Shown here piece after piece: positions 1-9,914 of a stretch of 64,000 bases of DNA (position 1 is the stretch's first letter; every line of letters begins with the position of its first letter). A model generated the notes under the pieces. The model saw only the letters and a program-made list of their open reading frames with translations. It did no database searches and was not told the DNA's origin. The position numbers were made by a program, and so were the translations under genes. This DNA comes from Nitrospira sp. (GTDB lineage: Bacteria > Nitrospirota > Nitrospiria > Nitrospirales > Nitrospiraceae): positions 1 to 64,000 of the forward strand of contig JAFEBH010000025.1 in NCBI GenBank assembly GCA_018242765.1, in the 5' to 3' direction.

Positions 1-548
1 CAGTAACTATAGGCTTAGCTATAGACATGAGAGCTCGCAGAATAGATCGTGCTTGACCTTCTTCGTCGATAGTGAGAGCCTCCTTTCTCCTCAACCTGGC
101 TAGAGCCAAAAGACACTCAATAGGGGAGGCCCACCAGGCGACGATTGATTGATCTGCTTGAATCAGCTTTTGAGTGATGAAGTTTCTCGTTCCTGAAGGC
201 ACAGAGGGATAAGAGCGGACGCGTCCCAAACTTCATCGCCCTTCGGCCCGACCTGCCAGAAGCGCCTTAAGCCCTAGCCTGGTCCGATTCTTAGGTCTCG
301 GCAGTCTCCAGAATCCTGCCGGCAATTTGCCGGTTCCTAGATGGACCTTGCCCCAACGAGATATGTTCGAAACGGGCAGAAGAAGCCGCCAAAGCCCGGG
401 AACCATCGACGGCTCGTCTGCCAATTGCGAGACAGACGTCAAGACCGAAGGTGGGTGTCCGCACATCCCCGATGTGAGTTGGTTGCCGTTCACTGATGGA
501 ATGATCCATTTCGTCGGACGAGATCGGCGCATCCTCTTTCCCCTCAAA
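1..548. other. no recognisable gene
   Basis: I see no protein that I recognise in this stretch on either strand. Overlapping minus-strand reading frames between about 233 and 592 lack a recognisable domain, a convincing ribosome binding site or family-like composition. Since decayed coding sequence lies immediately beside it (549-1131), this could be further eroded material from the same lost gene or simply spacer. Confidence 0.5.
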
Positions 549-1131
549 TCACGAAGTCGCCTCGTCCGATGGTGAAGATGCTGCACGGACAATACGTTCA
601 GGAAAGAGCACGGTGTGACGTGAAACCGCGACTAGGACGTTGTCTGCCAGCCTGTTGCGAAGTTGCTGTAGCAGCGAATCGGCCGGACTGGCGACATCCT
701 GGAGCGTGAAGGTCCAGATTCCCATGTGGCCAAGCAAGGAGGCCCCCCCTGTCACGAAGATCCAGGTTTATCAAGGCGGTGTAGTCGTAAGTGATAATCA
801 CGTCCATCAGCGAGTCGAAATCCAAAGTGTTCGCGGCCTGCGGTAGCTCAAGAAACCAAGTCGTATCCACGCCCGTGCCTCCAAACGGATTGAGTGGCTC
901 CGATTGGATGTCCACCTCAAATACACCAGTTGCAGCAGTGGGTGAGGTGAAAGCCACGGGTTGTGGGTCTTGCCGGATCACCGTGGGAGGATAGCCAGGA
1001 TGGGGGTCACACAACGAGACAAACCACCATTCGACAGCGTTGCGCGGATACCCACGGATAGCGGAATCAGTGACGCTACTAAGATCCGCACTCGTTTGAT
1101 CAGCCTGAGACAGTGGCCCGGAAAGCCTTCG
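549..1131 (-). pseudogene. remnant of Tc-toxin A subunit C-terminal region
   Basis: Read on the minus strand, an open frame follows a TGA at 1132-1134. It contains a stretch that resembles the conserved C-terminal end of TcA/TcdA-type insecticidal toxin subunits: a segment like 'GVFEVDIQSEPLNPFGGTG', then 'WFLELP' and 'LDFDSLMDVIITYDYTAL'. In known TcA proteins the equivalent is roughly 'LFELSFRDERYLPFEGAGA...W.(I/L)ELP...FDYDTISDVILHLRYTAR'. The frame is lost near 740-750, where there is a run of seven C, and the likely continuation (G-G-A-S-L-L...) lies in another frame that ends at 549. There is no upstream toxin body, because mtnA occupies 1283-2317. I conclude it is a decayed fragment. 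The family assignment is from memory of the motif; the frameshift could also be a sequencing error, but the missing N-terminal thousand or more residues could not. Confidence 0.55.
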
Positions 1132-1282
1132 TCAAACGACTGCATTGGTGTCGAGAAGACCAGGATTCCCCGAGTTGGATGTACTGGTAGGAAAGAAGAA
1201 GTATGGCGAAGGTCTAGAAACTGTCTTAATTGGAAACAGGAATGAGGGAGACCTCTCCGCTGGAGCAGGACCTTCCGAGAGG

Positions 1283-2317
1283 CTACTTAGATTGAAACTG
1301 CACGGCGAGTTCGCCTGGCTTGAACACGCCTCGTTCGGTGATGATCCCTGTGATAAGTTCGGCTGGTGTGACATCAAAGGCGGGATTGTAGACTGCCACA
1401 TCTTTGGGAGCGACGGGATGGCTGCCGTGGATGGTTGTGACTTCAAGAGAGTTTCGCTGTTCGATTGGAATATCGTCTCCGGTTTTTGTTTTCAGATCGA
1501 TAGTCGAATAGGGAGCTGCGACATAGAAGGGAATGTTGTGCGCCTTGGCTAGGACTGCCACGGAGTACGTGCCGATTTTGTTCGCCACATCCCCGTTGGC
1601 GGCAATGCGATCTGCTCCGACGACGCAGAGTTGAATTTTCCCCTGCTTCATAAGTGACCCGGCCATATTGTCTGTGATCAACGTAACGGGAATCTGGTCT
1701 TGCATCAGTTCCCAAGCTGTGAGGCGAGCGCCTTGAAGGACAGGACGAGTTTCATCTGCAATCACCTTGATCTTCTTCCCCTGCTCCCATGCCGCCCGAA
1801 TGACGCCAAGCGCCGTTCCATACCCAGCCGTAGCGAGTGATCCCGCGTTACAGTGCGTGAGAATCGTCTGACCGTCTTGGATCAGCCCTGCTCCATGGCG
1901 TCCCATGGTTTTGCACAGCGTAATATCTTCTTCCAGTATCGCTTGAGATTCTTCGACGAGCCTCTGTTTGATCGCTGAGACCGGTTGCCCTTGCGACGAC
2001 TCCAGTTTCCGTCTCATCCGCTCAATCGCCCAGAAGAGATTGACGGCGGTCGGCCTGGTTGCGGCCAACTCATCGCAGATCTTGAGGACCGCTTGGGTAA
2101 AAGTTACGTGGTCGGTTGTCTGGACGGTCTGTGCGCCTAAGGCCACGCCCATTGCCGCAGTCACCCCAATCGCCGGGGCTCCACGAACTTTCAAGGTACG
2201 GATGGCATCGGCTACCGATTGATAATCACGGCAGTCGATGAACTCAACCATCTCAGGAAGCCGACGTTGGTCTAGGAGACGTACGGCACCGTTTTTCCAT
2301 TCAACCGTTGGAACCAT
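1283..2317 (-). CDS. mtnA: S-methyl-5-thioribose-1-phosphate isomerase
   Basis: This 344-residue protein isomerises 5-methylthioribose-1-phosphate to 5-methylthioribulose-1-phosphate in the methionine salvage pathway, in the cytoplasm. The family hallmarks are present: V-R-G-A-P-A-I-G near residue 45, the T-H-C-N-A-G segment carrying the catalytic cysteine near residue 155, and G-A-D-R-I-A-A-N-G-D with the catalytic aspartate near residue 235. Length is normal for MtnA, and eIF2B-alpha-like fold is expected. The ATG start precedes a sequence with no strong Shine-Dalgarno. It is the last gene of the minus-strand block, 209 bp from the 3' end of comEC, so it may have its own promoter. No other methionine salvage gene is visible in the window. 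Confidence 0.93.
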   Translation of the reverse strand: MVPTVEWKNGAVRLLDQRRLPEMVEFIDCRDYQSVADAIRTLKVRGAPAIGVTAAMGVALGAQTVQTTDHVTFTQAVLKICDELAATRPTAVNLFWAIERMRRKLESSQGQPVSAIKQRLVEESQAILEEDITLCKTMGRHGAGLIQDGQTILTHCNAGSLATAGYGTALGVIRAAWEQGKKIKVIADETRPVLQGARLTAWELMQDQIPVTLITDNMAGSLMKQGKIQLCVVGADRIAANGDVANKIGTYSVAVLAKAHNIPFYVAAPYSTIDLKTKTGDDIPIEQRNSLEVTTIHGSHPVAPKDVAVYNPAFDVTPAELITGIITERGVFKPGELAVQFQSK

Positions 2318-2526
2318 GATGTGATCTTGTAACGGGAATGGGATAAAACTGCAAGCCCTCTCTTGTCATCGGAAGCAGGACAATCATGCAAAGGAGAACA
2401 TTCTACGTATTATCACTTCAGACAGTCACCTGCTCTCTTCCCTATTCTTTTCTAGCGTGGTATGTCTTCGAGTATTCCATGAAGAGTGTGGAGCGACCGA
2501 TACTTCGAGCGCATTCATGGGATATT

Positions 2527-5046
2527 TCATTGCAAACTTGAAGTCATGGTTAGGAATAATCGTTGCCAGTTCCGTTGCTCGCAGCGCCAGGGACAGGTGA
2601 ACAGGTTCACGGGTTGGATGACTAACTCACGCATACTTGTCACCGTGAGGTTGGGATTTGATAGCCGGCCTTGTACCAAGACGGCTCCATCACGATCGGT
2701 ACGATACGTTGCGATCATCTGATCGTCATAGCTTTTAATGACGGCAGGAGCAGGATGCCCATAGGGGTTGGTCGCCCCAACAGAAATGATGGCATATTGC
2801 GGATGCAGCTGTCGGAGCCAGTCTTGGTCCAACGAACTTCGTGCTCCATGATGTGGGACCTTCAAGACCGTGACGGGCTGGTGTCCAGCCTCCGGTAAAT
2901 GCTGAAGTCCGCCGGTCTCAATATCGGCGGCAAAGAGGATGGAATGGGCGCCACAGTCCAATCGAGACACGATCGAGCGATTATTGAGGTCGGTCCCTGT
3001 ATGGAACGCAATGGGACGAGCTGATTGAGACTCTTGCTGTGGATTGAGAATAGCCAGACGGCAAGGACCGGAATTCAAGACCTCTTGTCCTTGCATGGCC
3101 GTTCGTTTCGGGATGCCTCGTGAGAGAAGAGCTGACGTCAGATCTGCGACGAACTGTTCCTGTCGCTCCACCCCTTGCTCCCAGAACTGTCCCACGGAGA
3201 GATGTTGGAGGATCCAGATCAATCCACCGACATGGTCCATTTGCTGATGTGTACCGATGACATGGTCGACGTGTGACACACCCCTATTCCACAGAAATGG
3301 CGCGACCACACTTCGTCCCATGTCGAACCGGTCATGGCGTGCACCGCCGTCGATCAAAACTGTTTGCCCATCAGGGAGTTCGACGAAAGCACTATCTCCT
3401 TGGCCCACATCCAGGAAAGTGACACGCCAGTGATCACCATCACCTCGATGCCCTGAGGGCACCAGCCACCACATGATCAGTGCAAGCGCTACCGCGACCC
3501 CTGTCATTCGCCATCGGGGTGAGAGAATCGGCAGGCTTGCGGCAAAGGCTCCTGAATAAAACAGCATCATGGCCGGGACTGATGGTGCAGCGATAGGCCA
3601 TTGGACGCCTGGAATGGTGGCGCCCCAGTGAACGCCCTCGATCAACCACATGAAGGCGTATTCTAACCCTGGTCCCCAGGTCAACACATCAGCACCTGTC
3701 AGTATGGTCCAGATGGCGAGACAGAGCCCAAATGGAACGAGAATAAAACCGGTGAATGGAATGGCGGCAAGGTTCGTGAGTACTCCGAGCCATGGCACTT
3801 GATTGAAATAGAATGCGACTAAGGGAAATGTGGTGACGGTAAGCACTGCGCTGAACGACAGCGCCTTGGCGCCATAGATGGTGACCCGGGAACCCCATAC
3901 ATGTGCACGCTGGATGGGCTCCTTGTTCCGTGTTCCTAAGAGGCCGATCAGCTGAATCATCACGAATACGGAGAGAAACGAGAGCTGAAAGGAAATATCA
4001 AAGATGGCGCGGGGGTCATGACACACAATCAGGAGCAGGGCAACGGCCATGGTATGATTCAGATGCCGGTCGTGTCCTAACCAGAGAGCAATCATCGCCA
4101 TCGTGATCATGACGAGTGATCGGACGGTCGCTAATTCAGCCCCGGCAAGGAGGGTATACAGGGCGACAGCGGGCCAGGTAAACAAAATGGCAAGCTGTGA
4201 AATGGTCAGTCTTCTCGTGATGAGCAGGATGAGTGTGGTCGGCAGCCGTACGATCAAGAATCTCACGACCCAATAGACAACGGTCGCAACCAGCCCAAGA
4301 TGGGAGCCTGAGATCGACAGCAAGTGAACCGTGCCTGTGGCCATGAACCAATCTTGAAGCTCTTGCTCGACATAGCCACGCTCCCCAATGATCATGCCAA
4401 GCACAATTCCCAACGCCGGTTGACGCACGCTATGGACCGAAGCCTCTCGGATGCTGGTTCGCCAATGGTCGATCTGATTCCATACCCGCCATCGAGGGCT
4501 CGTCGCTCCGGACTCCAACAAGGTAACTGCCTGAGTCCCGACAATCGTTCCAACGAGATCGATGCCTTGATGTTCAAGGTAAGTGGCATAGTCAAATCCT
4601 CCAGGATTGAGGCTTCCTCGCGGAGGATGATAGCGGCCGTGGACGGATACCCGATCACCATGATGGAGCGTGAATCCGGGATTCCTCCAGACCAGGCGTA
4701 GGCGCGTTGTTTCGTCATCCGTCTGAAGAATGATCGTCTGGCGGCCTGCACCATGTTGAACTGGGACGACCACGCGGCCGGTCAGAATGGGCTCCTCAAC
4801 AGAGTGGACCGCCGGCGATGGATCGCGAAACGGCGGCGCAGCGGTGAGAGCCCAGTAGATGACCCCAGACAGCACAGTGACATACAGAACGAGTGCGGAA
4901 GATGTCGTCAGATGGCCGGCTCGCTCGACCAGCGAGAGTGCGACGGCCATAGCCAGGAGAGCGGTTAGGACAGAGAGGGGGAAAAAGGAGACCTGTGCTC
5001 CGCACACAAGCCCGATGAGAAAGGATACGGCAAGGAGTGGAAGCAT
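2527..5046 (-). CDS. comEC: ComEC/Rec2 DNA-uptake channel
   Basis: This 839-residue inner-membrane protein should form the channel through which single-stranded DNA enters during natural transformation. Four hydrophobic segments at the N-terminus are followed by the Competence domain (about residues 210-500, many membrane helices). The C-terminal metallo-beta-lactamase domain starts near residue 540 with V-T-F-L-D-V-G-Q-G-D-S. Its metal motif reads T-H-Q-Q-M-D-H, so the second His of the classic HxHxDH is Gln; substitutions at that place also occur in other ComEC proteins. Length is in the usual range. It follows glmM by 28 bp and may be co-transcribed. No other competence gene is nearby. Confidence 0.9.
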   Translation of the reverse strand: MLPLLAVSFLIGLVCGAQVSFFPLSVLTALLAMAVALSLVERAGHLTTSSALVLYVTVLSGVIYWALTAAPPFRDPSPAVHSVEEPILTGRVVVPVQHGAGRQTIILQTDDETTRLRLVWRNPGFTLHHGDRVSVHGRYHPPRGSLNPGGFDYATYLEHQGIDLVGTIVGTQAVTLLESGATSPRWRVWNQIDHWRTSIREASVHSVRQPALGIVLGMIIGERGYVEQELQDWFMATGTVHLLSISGSHLGLVATVVYWVVRFLIVRLPTTLILLITRRLTISQLAILFTWPAVALYTLLAGAELATVRSLVMITMAMIALWLGHDRHLNHTMAVALLLIVCHDPRAIFDISFQLSFLSVFVMIQLIGLLGTRNKEPIQRAHVWGSRVTIYGAKALSFSAVLTVTTFPLVAFYFNQVPWLGVLTNLAAIPFTGFILVPFGLCLAIWTILTGADVLTWGPGLEYAFMWLIEGVHWGATIPGVQWPIAAPSVPAMMLFYSGAFAASLPILSPRWRMTGVAVALALIMWWLVPSGHRGDGDHWRVTFLDVGQGDSAFVELPDGQTVLIDGGARHDRFDMGRSVVAPFLWNRGVSHVDHVIGTHQQMDHVGGLIWILQHLSVGQFWEQGVERQEQFVADLTSALLSRGIPKRTAMQGQEVLNSGPCRLAILNPQQESQSARPIAFHTGTDLNNRSIVSRLDCGAHSILFAADIETGGLQHLPEAGHQPVTVLKVPHHGARSSLDQDWLRQLHPQYAIISVGATNPYGHPAPAVIKSYDDQMIATYRTDRDGAVLVQGRLSNPNLTVTSMRELVIQPVNLFTCPWRCEQRNWQRLFLTMTSSLQ

Positions 5047-5074
5047 GAGCGTTCCTCATGCACGTGGGAAACGC

Positions 5075-6427
5075 TCAGCCGATATGTTCTTGCACCACTC
5101 GGGCAAGATCGTCAGCAACTTCCTTGACGACCGATGCATGCTCGCCTTCGACCATGATACGTAACAACGGTTCGGTCCCGGAATAACGGATGACCACACG
5201 ACCGCTTCCATTGAGACGACGGTTGTTTTCTTGAATAGCTCGGTCGATCTCCGGAATTGATTCCAAAACCGGTTTCCGTTTCACCTGAAGGTTGACCAAG
5301 ATCTGCGGGACCGCGCTCATCGCTGTGGCCAGTTCGGACAACGGCTTCTTGCTGCGTTTCATCAATGACAAGATTTGGAGGGCCGAAATCAGCCCATCCC
5401 CGGTCGTGTTGTGGTCGAGAAAGATGAAGTGCCCGGACTGTTCACCGCCGAAGTTATAGCCTTCCGCCAACATCCGCTCGAGGAGGTATCGATCCCCGAC
5501 CGGCGTTCGGATCAGCGTGATGCCGGCTTTGGCCATCGACAACTCCAGGCCAAAGTTACTCATGACCGTACCGACCAGCGTGCGTTTTGCAAGGAAGCCA
5601 TGTTGATGGAGATCGAGACCGAGCGCCGCCATCACATGGTCCCCATCGATCACCGTCCCTTGCTCACAGACGAAGATGGCTCGGTCGGCATCTCCATCCA
5701 GCGCGATCCCAAGATCGGCTTTCTGTCGACGGACGGTCTCTTGAAGGAGCTCGGGATGGACAGCACCACATCCCGCGTTGATATTCATGCCGTTTGGTTT
5801 GTCCCCGATCACCTCGACCGTGGCGCCCAATTCTCTCAACACGGTGGGAGCGACTTTGTACCCTGCGCCATTGGCACAGTCCACGACGAGCTTGATTCCC
5901 TGAAAATCCAAATCTTTTGGGAGCGACCGTTTGGCAAATTCAATGTATCGTCCATCGGCATCATCAATCCGATAGGCCTTTCCAATAAGATCGGCAGTCG
6001 GTCTCAGATGATTGATCTCATCGGACACAATCAGCTGTTCGATACGAGCCTCGACCTCATCGGGAAGCTTGAACCCATCGCCCGAGAAAAACTTAATGCC
6101 GTTATCCTGGTACGGGTTGTGCGAAGCGGAAATCACAACGCCGGCATCGGCGCGCAGACTTCTGGTCAAGAAGGCAATGGCCGGTGTCGGCATGGGTCCA
6201 ACTAAGAGGACATCAACTCCCATGGAACAGATCCCTGCCATGAGGGCAGATTCCAGCATGTAGCCTGAAATTCTTGTATCTTTGCCGATGACGATCTGAT
6301 GGCGTCCCGCTCGTCGCATGAAAATGTGTGCGGCTGCTCGGCCTAGCTGCATGGCCGTTTCACTGGTCATAGGATCAAGGTTGGCGACACCACGCACACC
6401 GTCTGTTCCAAATAGTTTCCGCATCAT
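5075..6427 (-). CDS. glmM: phosphoglucosamine mutase
   Basis: This 450-residue enzyme converts glucosamine-6-phosphate to glucosamine-1-phosphate for UDP-GlcNAc, peptidoglycan and LPS synthesis. The phosphoserine loop S-A-S-H-N-P is present with the catalytic Ser at residue 102. A Mg-binding D-G-D-A-D-R sequence occurs near residue 240, the sugar-binding G-G-E-Q-S-G-H near 325, and the phosphate-binding R-Y-S-G-T-E-P near 415. The GTDG segment at residues 7-10 is typical. Start and folP stop overlap as ATGA, and two ATG codons stand in tandem (6427 and 6424). The folP-glmM pairing after ftsH is common in bacteria, which supports the call. Confidence 0.96.
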   Translation of the reverse strand: MMRKLFGTDGVRGVANLDPMTSETAMQLGRAAAHIFMRRAGRHQIVIGKDTRISGYMLESALMAGICSMGVDVLLVGPMPTPAIAFLTRSLRADAGVVISASHNPYQDNGIKFFSGDGFKLPDEVEARIEQLIVSDEINHLRPTADLIGKAYRIDDADGRYIEFAKRSLPKDLDFQGIKLVVDCANGAGYKVAPTVLRELGATVEVIGDKPNGMNINAGCGAVHPELLQETVRRQKADLGIALDGDADRAIFVCEQGTVIDGDHVMAALGLDLHQHGFLAKRTLVGTVMSNFGLELSMAKAGITLIRTPVGDRYLLERMLAEGYNFGGEQSGHFIFLDHNTTGDGLISALQILSLMKRSKKPLSELATAMSAVPQILVNLQVKRKPVLESIPEIDRAIQENNRRLNGSGRVVIRYSGTEPLLRIMVEGEHASVVKEVADDLARVVQEHIG

Positions 6428-7329
6428 CCTTCCTCTCTAGACGATGGCCAACTGTGACTTAATGCTGCGGCCATCTTCACGACATCCTTCATCATGTCGA
6501 CATCATGCACACGGATAATCCGAGCGCCTCGATCCACGGCTATTGCAACGGCAGCGGCCGTCCCCCACTCCCGACGTTCGACGGGTTTCCCGACAATCTT
6601 TCCGATAAACGCTTTCCGTGAGAGCCCAATAAGCAGTGGGCGATCCAGGAGCAATAACGAGGACAACCCACGAAGCAGTTCAAGATTATGGAACATCAGC
6701 TTACCAAAACCGAATCCTGGATCAAGCATGATATTCGTTCGTGCGATCCCTGCATTCATGGCAGCCTGCATACGCTCTTCAAAAAACTGCACCACCTCGG
6801 TGAGTACATCTGAATAATGCGGTGCGAGCTGCATGGTTTGAGGGGTTCCCTGCATATGCATGAGAACGACGGCGGCACCTGAGCGTGCGATCACCGAAGC
6901 CATGGCCGGATCCTGTCGCATCGCACTGACATCATTGATGATCGAAGCGCCATGGTCCAAGGCATACTGAGCGACTCGTGACTTGGTGGTGTCGACGGAA
7001 ATTGGAATTGATATGAGGCGTGCCAGTTCTTTGACGACTGGAATGACACGATCCAGCTCGTCTTGCTCGCCGACGGGGTGGGAACCGGGTCTGGTTGATT
7101 CCCCGCCGATATCGATCAGATCCGCGCCCTGCGCGACGAGTTCCATCGCATGAGCAATGGCGCGTTCCGGGATAAGATGCCGTCCACCATCGTAAAACGA
7201 ATCTGCCGTGACGTTGACAACGCCCATGATGAGCGGACGAGTCCGGCAATCGATATCATGCCCCCTTGCCATTAACCACTGCTCGGGTGGGGATGATTGT
7301 ACTGAAATCTGTTGCAACGACACCACCAT
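6424..7329 (-). CDS. folP: dihydropteroate synthase
   Basis: This 301-residue enzyme condenses p-aminobenzoate with dihydropterin pyrophosphate in folate synthesis. The signature loop reads G-V-V-N-V-T-A-D-S-F-Y-D-G-G, differing from the usual NVTPDSFSDGG at the Pro and Ser positions. The second signature D-L-I-D-I-G-G-E-S-T-R-P-G is intact, as are D-P-G-F-G-F-G-K and the C-terminal R-V-H-D-V. The annotated ATG gives about 19 extra N-terminal residues compared with many homologues; an internal ATG at 7272 is a possible alternative. The stop overlaps the glmM start. ftsH lies 130 bp upstream, separated by an inverted repeat. Confidence 0.94.
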   Translation of the reverse strand: MVVSLQQISVQSSPPEQWLMARGHDIDCRTRPLIMGVVNVTADSFYDGGRHLIPERAIAHAMELVAQGADLIDIGGESTRPGSHPVGEQDELDRVIPVVKELARLISIPISVDTTKSRVAQYALDHGASIINDVSAMRQDPAMASVIARSGAAVVLMHMQGTPQTMQLAPHYSDVLTEVVQFFEERMQAAMNAGIARTNIMLDPGFGFGKLMFHNLELLRGLSSLLLLDRPLLIGLSRKAFIGKIVGKPVERREWGTAAAVAIAVDRGARIIRVHDVDMMKDVVKMAAALSHSWPSSREEG

Positions 7330-7419
7330 TTAAGAGTGAACCAACAGCGAGGGTGGCTGTCTGTATGGAAACAACGCTGGGTAGAGCTCAACCGCAGCAG
7401 CCATGGGGTCGGTAGCATA

Positions 7420-7450
7420 ATCATGGCTCCCCTCTTGGAGGAGCCATGAT
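7420..7450. repeat. perfect 11-bp inverted repeat between ftsH and folP
   Basis: Positions 7420-7430 are perfectly complementary to 7440-7450 with a 9-nt loop. The hairpin lies just downstream of ftsH on the minus strand. No T tract follows it on that strand, so it is not a classical intrinsic terminator. It may attenuate or stabilise the ftsH transcript before folP. Confidence 0.6.
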
Positions 7451-7459
7451 GTGAATCTG

Positions 7460-9271
7460 TTAGGCAGGAACAGTTTGAGAGGAAGACTGCAACAAGATCT
7501 GATCGATTTCTGGAGCATCCAGGACTTCTTTTTCAAGTAGGGCTTCTGCCAAGGCTTTGAGACTGGTCATCTGTTCGGTCAGTACCCGTCGTGCACGTTC
7601 ATAGTTTTCCGTGACGAAGCGCTTAATCTCCAGATCGATTTCAAGCGCCACTTGATCGCTGACATCCCGCTTCGTCGCAAAATCACGGCCAAGAAATACG
7701 GAGTCTTCTTTCTGCCCAAACGTCAACGGTCCTAACTTTTCGCTCATGCCCCACTCGCAGACCATCTTGCGTGCCAGATCAGTTGCTCGCTCAAGATCGT
7801 TGCCTGCTCCAGTGGTGACATGCTGAAACACAAGTTCTTCCGCCACGCGTCCACCCATCAGGATTGCCAGCGTGTTATAGAGAAATTCCTTGGAATAGTT
7901 ATGTCGGTCATCGGTCGGTAATTGCATCGTGACGCCGAGCGCCCGACCTCGTGGAATAATTGTGACTTTGTGGACCGGATCCGTACCAGGAAGGAGTTTA
8001 GCCATTAGTGCATGCCCGGCTTCATGATAGGCTGTGATGCGCTTTTCTTCATCGGTCAAGATCATGCTCTTTCGTTCCGCACCCATCATGACCTTATCTT
8101 TGGCCATCTCAAAGTCGATGTTCTCGACTTCTTTCTTGTTTTGACGCGCGGCCCACAGCGCCGCCTCATTGACAAGATTCTCAAGGTCAGCACCGGAAAA
8201 CCCAGGGGTTCCCCGGGCAATCTTTTCCAGTTCCACATTCCCTGCGATAGGAACCTTTTTCGTGTGGACTTTCAGGATTTCAGAACGGCCTTTGAGGTCC
8301 GGACGGTTCACGACGACTTGTCGATCGAAACGACCTGGCCGTAGTAAGGCAGGATCGAGGACATCGGGACGGTTGGTAGCCGCGACCAAGATCACTCCTT
8401 CGGTCGTGTCAAATCCATCCATTTCAACGAGCAATTGATTGAGCGTCTGTTCGCGCTCATCATGTCCCCCACCGAGACCGGCACCACGCAGGCGACCGAC
8501 CGCATCAATTTCATCGATGAAAATAATGCAGGGAGCATGTTTTTTCCCTTGCTCAAAGAGATCGCGTACGCGTGAGGCGCCTACGCCGACAAACATTTCA
8601 ACGAAATCGGACCCACTGATGCTGAAGAACGGCACACCGGCTTCTCCAGCAATCGCTTTGGCCAGGAGGGTCTTCCCCGTCCCAGGAGGGCCAACGACTA
8701 ACACTCCTTTAGGGATACGGCCCCCAAGCTTCTGAAACTTTCTGGGGTCTTTCAAGAACTCAATAATCTCAAGGACCTCTTCTTTAGCCTCATCAACACC
8801 GGCGACATCGGAGAAGGTGACTTTCTTGCGCTCTTCCGTCAGCATCCGCGCACGACTTTTGCCGAACGAGAGCGCTTTGTTCCCGCCGATCTGCATCTGG
8901 CGCATGAGGAAAAACCAGAGTCCAAGGAAAAGGATAAACGGTCCCCATGTGACGAGAAACGTGATGTACCATGGACTCTCGTCCGGCGGTTTGACCTCGA
9001 TCTGCACCTCTTTCTCCCGGAGCACCTTCACGAAGTCGGGATAGTCGGCTGAGTAGGTACGGATACGAGTCTTATCCTTTAAGACGCCGCTGATGTGGTT
9101 GCCCTTAATGATGACCTTTTCAAAATCACCTTTATCGAGCTTCGACATAAAGTCGCTGAAGATGACTTCTTCTTCCGGCGCATGCGTCGGAACACTGAAT
9201 AAGTTAAACAGGAGAATCATGAACAAGCCGACCACGACCCAGAAAAGCAGGTTCTTGACCCGGGAATTCAT
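7460..9271 (-). CDS. ftsH: ATP-dependent zinc metalloprotease FtsH
   Basis: This 603-residue membrane-anchored AAA+ protease degrades unassembled and regulatory membrane proteins. Two membrane helices (about residues 7-24 and 106-125) flank the periplasmic FtsH extracellular domain. The AAA domain follows, with Walker A G-P-P-G-T-G-K-T near 195, Walker B I-I-F-I-D-E-I-D, and the SRH. The zinc site H-E-A-G-H is near residue 418. Length and domain order are standard. Placed downstream of tilS-hpt, the conserved tilS-hpt-ftsH-folP order seen in many bacteria supports the identification. Confidence 0.97.
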   Translation of the reverse strand: MNSRVKNLLFWVVVGLFMILLFNLFSVPTHAPEEEVIFSDFMSKLDKGDFEKVIIKGNHISGVLKDKTRIRTYSADYPDFVKVLREKEVQIEVKPPDESPWYITFLVTWGPFILFLGLWFFLMRQMQIGGNKALSFGKSRARMLTEERKKVTFSDVAGVDEAKEEVLEIIEFLKDPRKFQKLGGRIPKGVLVVGPPGTGKTLLAKAIAGEAGVPFFSISGSDFVEMFVGVGASRVRDLFEQGKKHAPCIIFIDEIDAVGRLRGAGLGGGHDEREQTLNQLLVEMDGFDTTEGVILVAATNRPDVLDPALLRPGRFDRQVVVNRPDLKGRSEILKVHTKKVPIAGNVELEKIARGTPGFSGADLENLVNEAALWAARQNKKEVENIDFEMAKDKVMMGAERKSMILTDEEKRITAYHEAGHALMAKLLPGTDPVHKVTIIPRGRALGVTMQLPTDDRHNYSKEFLYNTLAILMGGRVAEELVFQHVTTGAGNDLERATDLARKMVCEWGMSEKLGPLTFGQKEDSVFLGRDFATKRDVSDQVALEIDLEIKRFVTENYERARRVLTEQMTSLKALAEALLEKEVLDAPEIDQILLQSSSQTVPA

Positions 9272-9370
9272 CCAGTTCTCCTTGGCGATAACGTTGGATG
9301 GAAAGTATTTAGGAATTGCGGTGATGTTAACACAGGCTTGTACATATTGACAACAGCTCGCGAGAAAATG

Positions 9371-9913
9371 CTACACGTCTTTTTCACTCGACTGATCGAG
9401 CACTGCGAGATAAGGAAGGTTACGATACTTCTGCTGATAGTCAAGACCATATCCGACAACATACTGATCAGAAATTTTGAACCCGGTGTATTGGACGTGT
9501 ACATCGACGACACGGCGCTCCGGTTTACTCAACAAGGTGCAGACTTGGATACTCTTCGGTTTCCGCTTCGCGAACGCTTTCATGAGATATTGAACCGTCA
9601 ATCCTGAATCAACAATGTCCTCAACCAGCAGCACGTCTTTGTTTTTGATCTGTTCGGTCAACTCCGTCACTAACTTCACTTTTCCCGATGTCTTGGCTCC
9701 TGTGCCGTAACTGGTCACGACAATGAAATCGACTCGCACGGGAATTCGAATCGCTCGGGCCAGGTCGGCGAAGAAGGCGTAGGCTCCCTTTAAGACTCCG
9801 ACCAGCACGAGATCTTTCCCCGCATAGTCGGCACTGATCTGTCGCCCTAACTCGCGAATCCGGCTCCGCATCTGCTCCTGGGTGATGATCGGACGTCCAA
9901 ACATACGTTCCAT
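9371..9913 (-). CDS. hpt: hypoxanthine phosphoribosyltransferase
   Basis: This 180-residue purine salvage enzyme transfers the phosphoribosyl group of PRPP to hypoxanthine or guanine. The PRPP loop V-L-L-V-E-D-I-V-D-S-G-L-T is present near residue 98. The L-K-G-A motif is near 44 and the flexible-loop S-Y-G-T-G segment near 72. An alternative start three codons in (9904) gives M-F-G-R-P. It begins 1 bp after the tilS stop, so translation is probably coupled. ftsH follows after 99 bp. Confidence 0.93.
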   Translation of the reverse strand: MERMFGRPIITQEQMRSRIRELGRQISADYAGKDLVLVGVLKGAYAFFADLARAIRIPVRVDFIVVTSYGTGAKTSGKVKLVTELTEQIKNKDVLLVEDIVDSGLTVQYLMKAFAKRKPKSIQVCTLLSKPERRVVDVHVQYTGFKISDQYVVGYGLDYQQKYRNLPYLAVLDQSSEKDV

Positions 9914-9914
9914 C

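Noticed and set aside
1..548. A continuation of the Tc-toxin remnant or a gene at the left end
   Set aside because: Minus-strand frames here have no recognisable similarity.
7420..7450. Intrinsic terminator between ftsH and folP
   Set aside because: The stem is perfect but no T tract follows on the minus strand, so I list it only as an inverted repeat.
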